This document shows positions 15,904 through 17,486 of a DNA stretch of 17,486 nt, piece after piece; position 1 is the first letter of the stretch; the number at the start of each line of letters is the position of its first letter. This DNA is from Betaproteobacteria bacterium. GTDB taxonomy: Bacteria; Pseudomonadota; Gammaproteobacteria; Burkholderiales; Usitatibacteraceae. The position numbers and the translations under genes were made by a program. A model generated the notes under the pieces. It did not search any database. It saw nothing but the letters and a program-made list of their open reading frames with translations, and had not been told where the DNA came from. The DNA is taken from the NCBI GenBank assembly GCA_016709665.1, contig JADJMI010000025.1:1-17486 (forward strand), given 5' to 3'.

Positions 15904-17067
15904 GTGAAAGCGAAGCCATCATGGCTCTCGGCTATAGAGATCGTCCCGCTTCCGCCATTGGTGGTTCTCGAGGCGGCATGGCGAGAACTGGAGGCGCGCA
16001 GCGAACTCACCGTCTTTCTGTCGTGGGCCTGGATCGGCACGTGGCTCAAGCTGCTCCCGCCGACGGTAGAGCCGCGGCTCGTGCGTGCCACGTCCGATGG
16101 GCGCGACGTCGGCCTCGCAGTGGTCTGCGACCACAGGGTGAAGCGCCGTCTGGTGCGGGCCCGGGGGTGCTTCATGAACTGCACCGGCGACCCGGATCTC
16201 GACGAGATCACGATCGAGTTCAACGGGTTCCTCGCCGAACGCGGCTTCGAGGTCGCGGTCGCGCGGCAAGGCATCGAGCAGATCGCGACGCAAGGAGGCT
16301 GGGACGAAATCGAAGTGAGCGCATGCCTGGCCACGAACCCCTTGAACCTCTTCGTGCCCGAGGGCCTTCGTCGCGAGACTAGGCGGCAGAGAGCCGCCCA
16401 CCACGTCGACCTGGAAGTGCTTCGCGCCGCGGGCGGCGACTTCGTGGACGGGCTGGAACGCGGGATGCGCCAGAAGCTCAAGCGAAGCATCCGCGACTTC
16501 GAGAGCGTCGGGCCGCTGCGTCTCGAGGCGGCGGCTTCTCTCGAGGAAGCGCTTGCCTTCCTGGAGGACCTGAAGGTGCTTCACGTGAAGGCGTGGCTGT
16601 CTCGCGGCAAGACGGGATCCTTCGCCAACCTGTTCCTCAATCGCTTCCACGACGCGCTGATCCGCTCGCATTTCGACCAGGGGCTCGTGCAGATGCTGCG
16701 GCTGAGCGCCGGGGACCGCCGCGTGGGCTTTCTCTACAACCTGGTCCACCGTGGCGTGGTCTATCAATACCAGTCCGGATTCGACCTCGACGCATCCCGC
16801 GGGAGCGGGTGGCGACCGGGGCTCGTCAGCCACGTGCGGGCGATCGAGCTCAACCGGGACGCGGGGCTCGCCCGCTACGATTTCCTTGCCGGCGACCAGC
16901 GCTACAAGAAGGAACTCGGCAATGCCGGCGACTCGATGGTCTGGATCACCCTGCAGCGTCCGAGGATCAAGTTCGCCGTCGAGCGCTTCGTTCGCAACCG
17001 TGTCCAGGCGTGGCGTGCGCGACGGTCGACCGATCCGGGCCCGGACGGCGATTCCGCAACCCGCTAG
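15904..17067 (+). CDS. CelD/BcsL-family GNAT acetyltransferase (FemAB-like fold)
   Basis: Acyltransferase of the CelD/FemAB type (two GNAT lobes), often found in exopolysaccharide and capsule loci. Recognised from AAWRELEARSELTVFLSWAW near the N-terminus, RRQRAAHHVDLEVL, GMRQKLKRSIRDFESVGPLR, AFLEDLKVLHVKAWLSRGK, FANLFLNRFHDALI, RRVGFLYNLVHRGVVYQYQS and the C-terminal ARYDFLAGDQRYKKELG. The frame is intact. The start is uncertain: the frame is open from a TTG at 15766 and has an ATG at 15787, but codons before about 15930 have mixed third positions unlike the rest. I chose GTG 15904 (387 residues), which gives the usual family N-terminus and length. A -35-like TTGGCA with a TACTGT box sits just upstream of it. 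The next gene follows 25 bp later and is probably co-transcribed. Confidence 0.85.
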   Translation: MKAKPSWLSAIEIVPLPPLVVLEAAWRELEARSELTVFLSWAWIGTWLKLLPPTVEPRLVRATSDGRDVGLAVVCDHRVKRRLVRARGCFMNCTGDPDLDEITIEFNGFLAERGFEVAVARQGIEQIATQGGWDEIEVSACLATNPLNLFVPEGLRRETRRQRAAHHVDLEVLRAAGGDFVDGLERGMRQKLKRSIRDFESVGPLRLEAAASLEEALAFLEDLKVLHVKAWLSRGKTGSFANLFLNRFHDALIRSHFDQGLVQMLRLSAGDRRVGFLYNLVHRGVVYQYQSGFDLDASRGSGWRPGLVSHVRAIELNRDAGLARYDFLAGDQRYKKELGNAGDSMVWITLQRPRIKFAVERFVRNRVQAWRARRSTDPGPDGDSATR

Positions 17068-17092
17068 CGTCGGCAAGGCATACCCTCCTCAC

Positions 17093-17486
17093 GTGCGTCT
17101 CGCCGGCCTTTTCGCCCGAATTTCCCATGCCGTGAGATTTCGCCGGCGTGTCGTCCGGTGGGCGCGCCGTGATGCCGGGCCGGTTCAGCCCGTGACGCCT
17201 GCGGTCCCCCTGCGGATGCGCCGGATCGCGGCGGACGATCTCGAGCGGTTGTCGCAAGCGGGACCGGTGGACCCCGCGGAATTCCGTCTACGCCTGGCTC
17301 GTGGCGACTGGGGATATCTCGCCCTGGATGGCGATACGCCGCTCGGCTATTGCTGGGTGCAGTTCACGGGCGAACACGACGTCAGCCAGGCCGGCCGCAA
17401 GACGACGATCAAGCCCGGCGAGAACATCCTCTACAACAGCCGGACGGCCCCGCGGGCGCAAGGCAAGCGGGTCTACCTCGCCTTGA
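17093..17486 (+). CDS. GNAT-like acetyltransferase (partial, runs off right edge)
   Basis: Open for 131 codons from GTG 17093 to the window end without a stop, in the same direction as the CelD-like gene. The first ~40 residues are basic (MRLAGLFARISHAVRFRRRV). Then comes a GNAT-like N-terminal lobe: VPLRMRRIAADDLERL, FRLRLARGDWGYLALDGDTP, LGYCWVQFTGEHDV, and NILYNSRTAPRAQGKRVYLA, where the acetyl-CoA binding loop usually follows (RTxPxxRGKGVY). Codon use matches the neighbours. The start lacks a clear ribosome binding site. Adjacent CelD-type and GNAT-type transferases suggest a cell-surface or polysaccharide modification locus continuing to the right. The substrate cannot be read. Confidence 0.65.
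   Translation, partial: MRLAGLFARISHAVRFRRRVVRWARRDAGPVQPVTPAVPLRMRRIAADDLERLSQAGPVDPAEFRLRLARGDWGYLALDGDTPLGYCWVQFTGEHDVSQAGRKTTIKPGENILYNSRTAPRAQGKRVYLAL

Overview
The window is high-GC (roughly two-thirds G+C by eye) bacterial chromosome. Its gene content points to a betaproteobacterium: a Bug-family (TctC-type) solute receptor beside an amidohydrolase, a class II B12-dependent ribonucleotide reductase with C-terminal TSCPD repeats, UbiB, a DUF3014 protein, and a secreted beta-rich protein of a type I associate with Usitatibacter-like bacteria. The assignment rests on remembered protein families only. I found no tRNA, rRNA, CRISPR array, transposase or phage gene.

Layout, left to right. 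(1) 1-724, minus: 5' part of a Fic/DUF4172 protein, with a palindromic promoter/operator at 746-803. (2) 820-3427, minus: an operon of a Bug receptor followed by an N-acyl-D-amino-acid deacylase. (3) 3708-4004, plus: a small two-helix membrane protein, convergent with (4) nrdJ (4071-7322, minus), which ends in a clear terminator and is preceded by a pair of NrdR boxes and an FNR-like site. (5) msrA (7595-8134, plus) and ubiB (8248-9749, plus), with ubiB flanked by clusters of a 19-21 bp repeat containing GTGTGCGTCCCCTTCA. (6) 10115-14069, minus: DUF3014 protein, MBL-fold hydrolase, HExxH metallopeptidase-like protein and an endonuclease/exonuclease/phosphatase protein; the last two overlap by ATGA. 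(7) 14153-14969, plus: class D (OXA-like) beta-lactamase. (8) 14977-15732, minus: secreted protein. (9) 15904 to the end, plus: a CelD/FemAB-type acetyltransferase followed by a partial GNAT protein, possibly the edge of a surface-polysaccharide locus.

Two features dominate. First, eight genes (fic, deacylase, ubiB, DUF3014, MBL, metallopeptidase, endonuclease, OXA) are broken by frameshifts. Those I could place precisely are single-base indels, mostly in short runs, while bugT, nrdJ outside one segment, msrA, the secreted protein and the CelD-like gene are open. This looks more like uncorrected sequencing error than wholesale gene decay, so those genes are annotated as full-span loci. Second, nrdJ carries an in-frame segment of about 489 bp with very high GC exactly where the catalytic NPCAEQ loop should be, and the loop itself is absent. 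That segment is either an assembly/consensus artefact or a real and very unusual active-site replacement.
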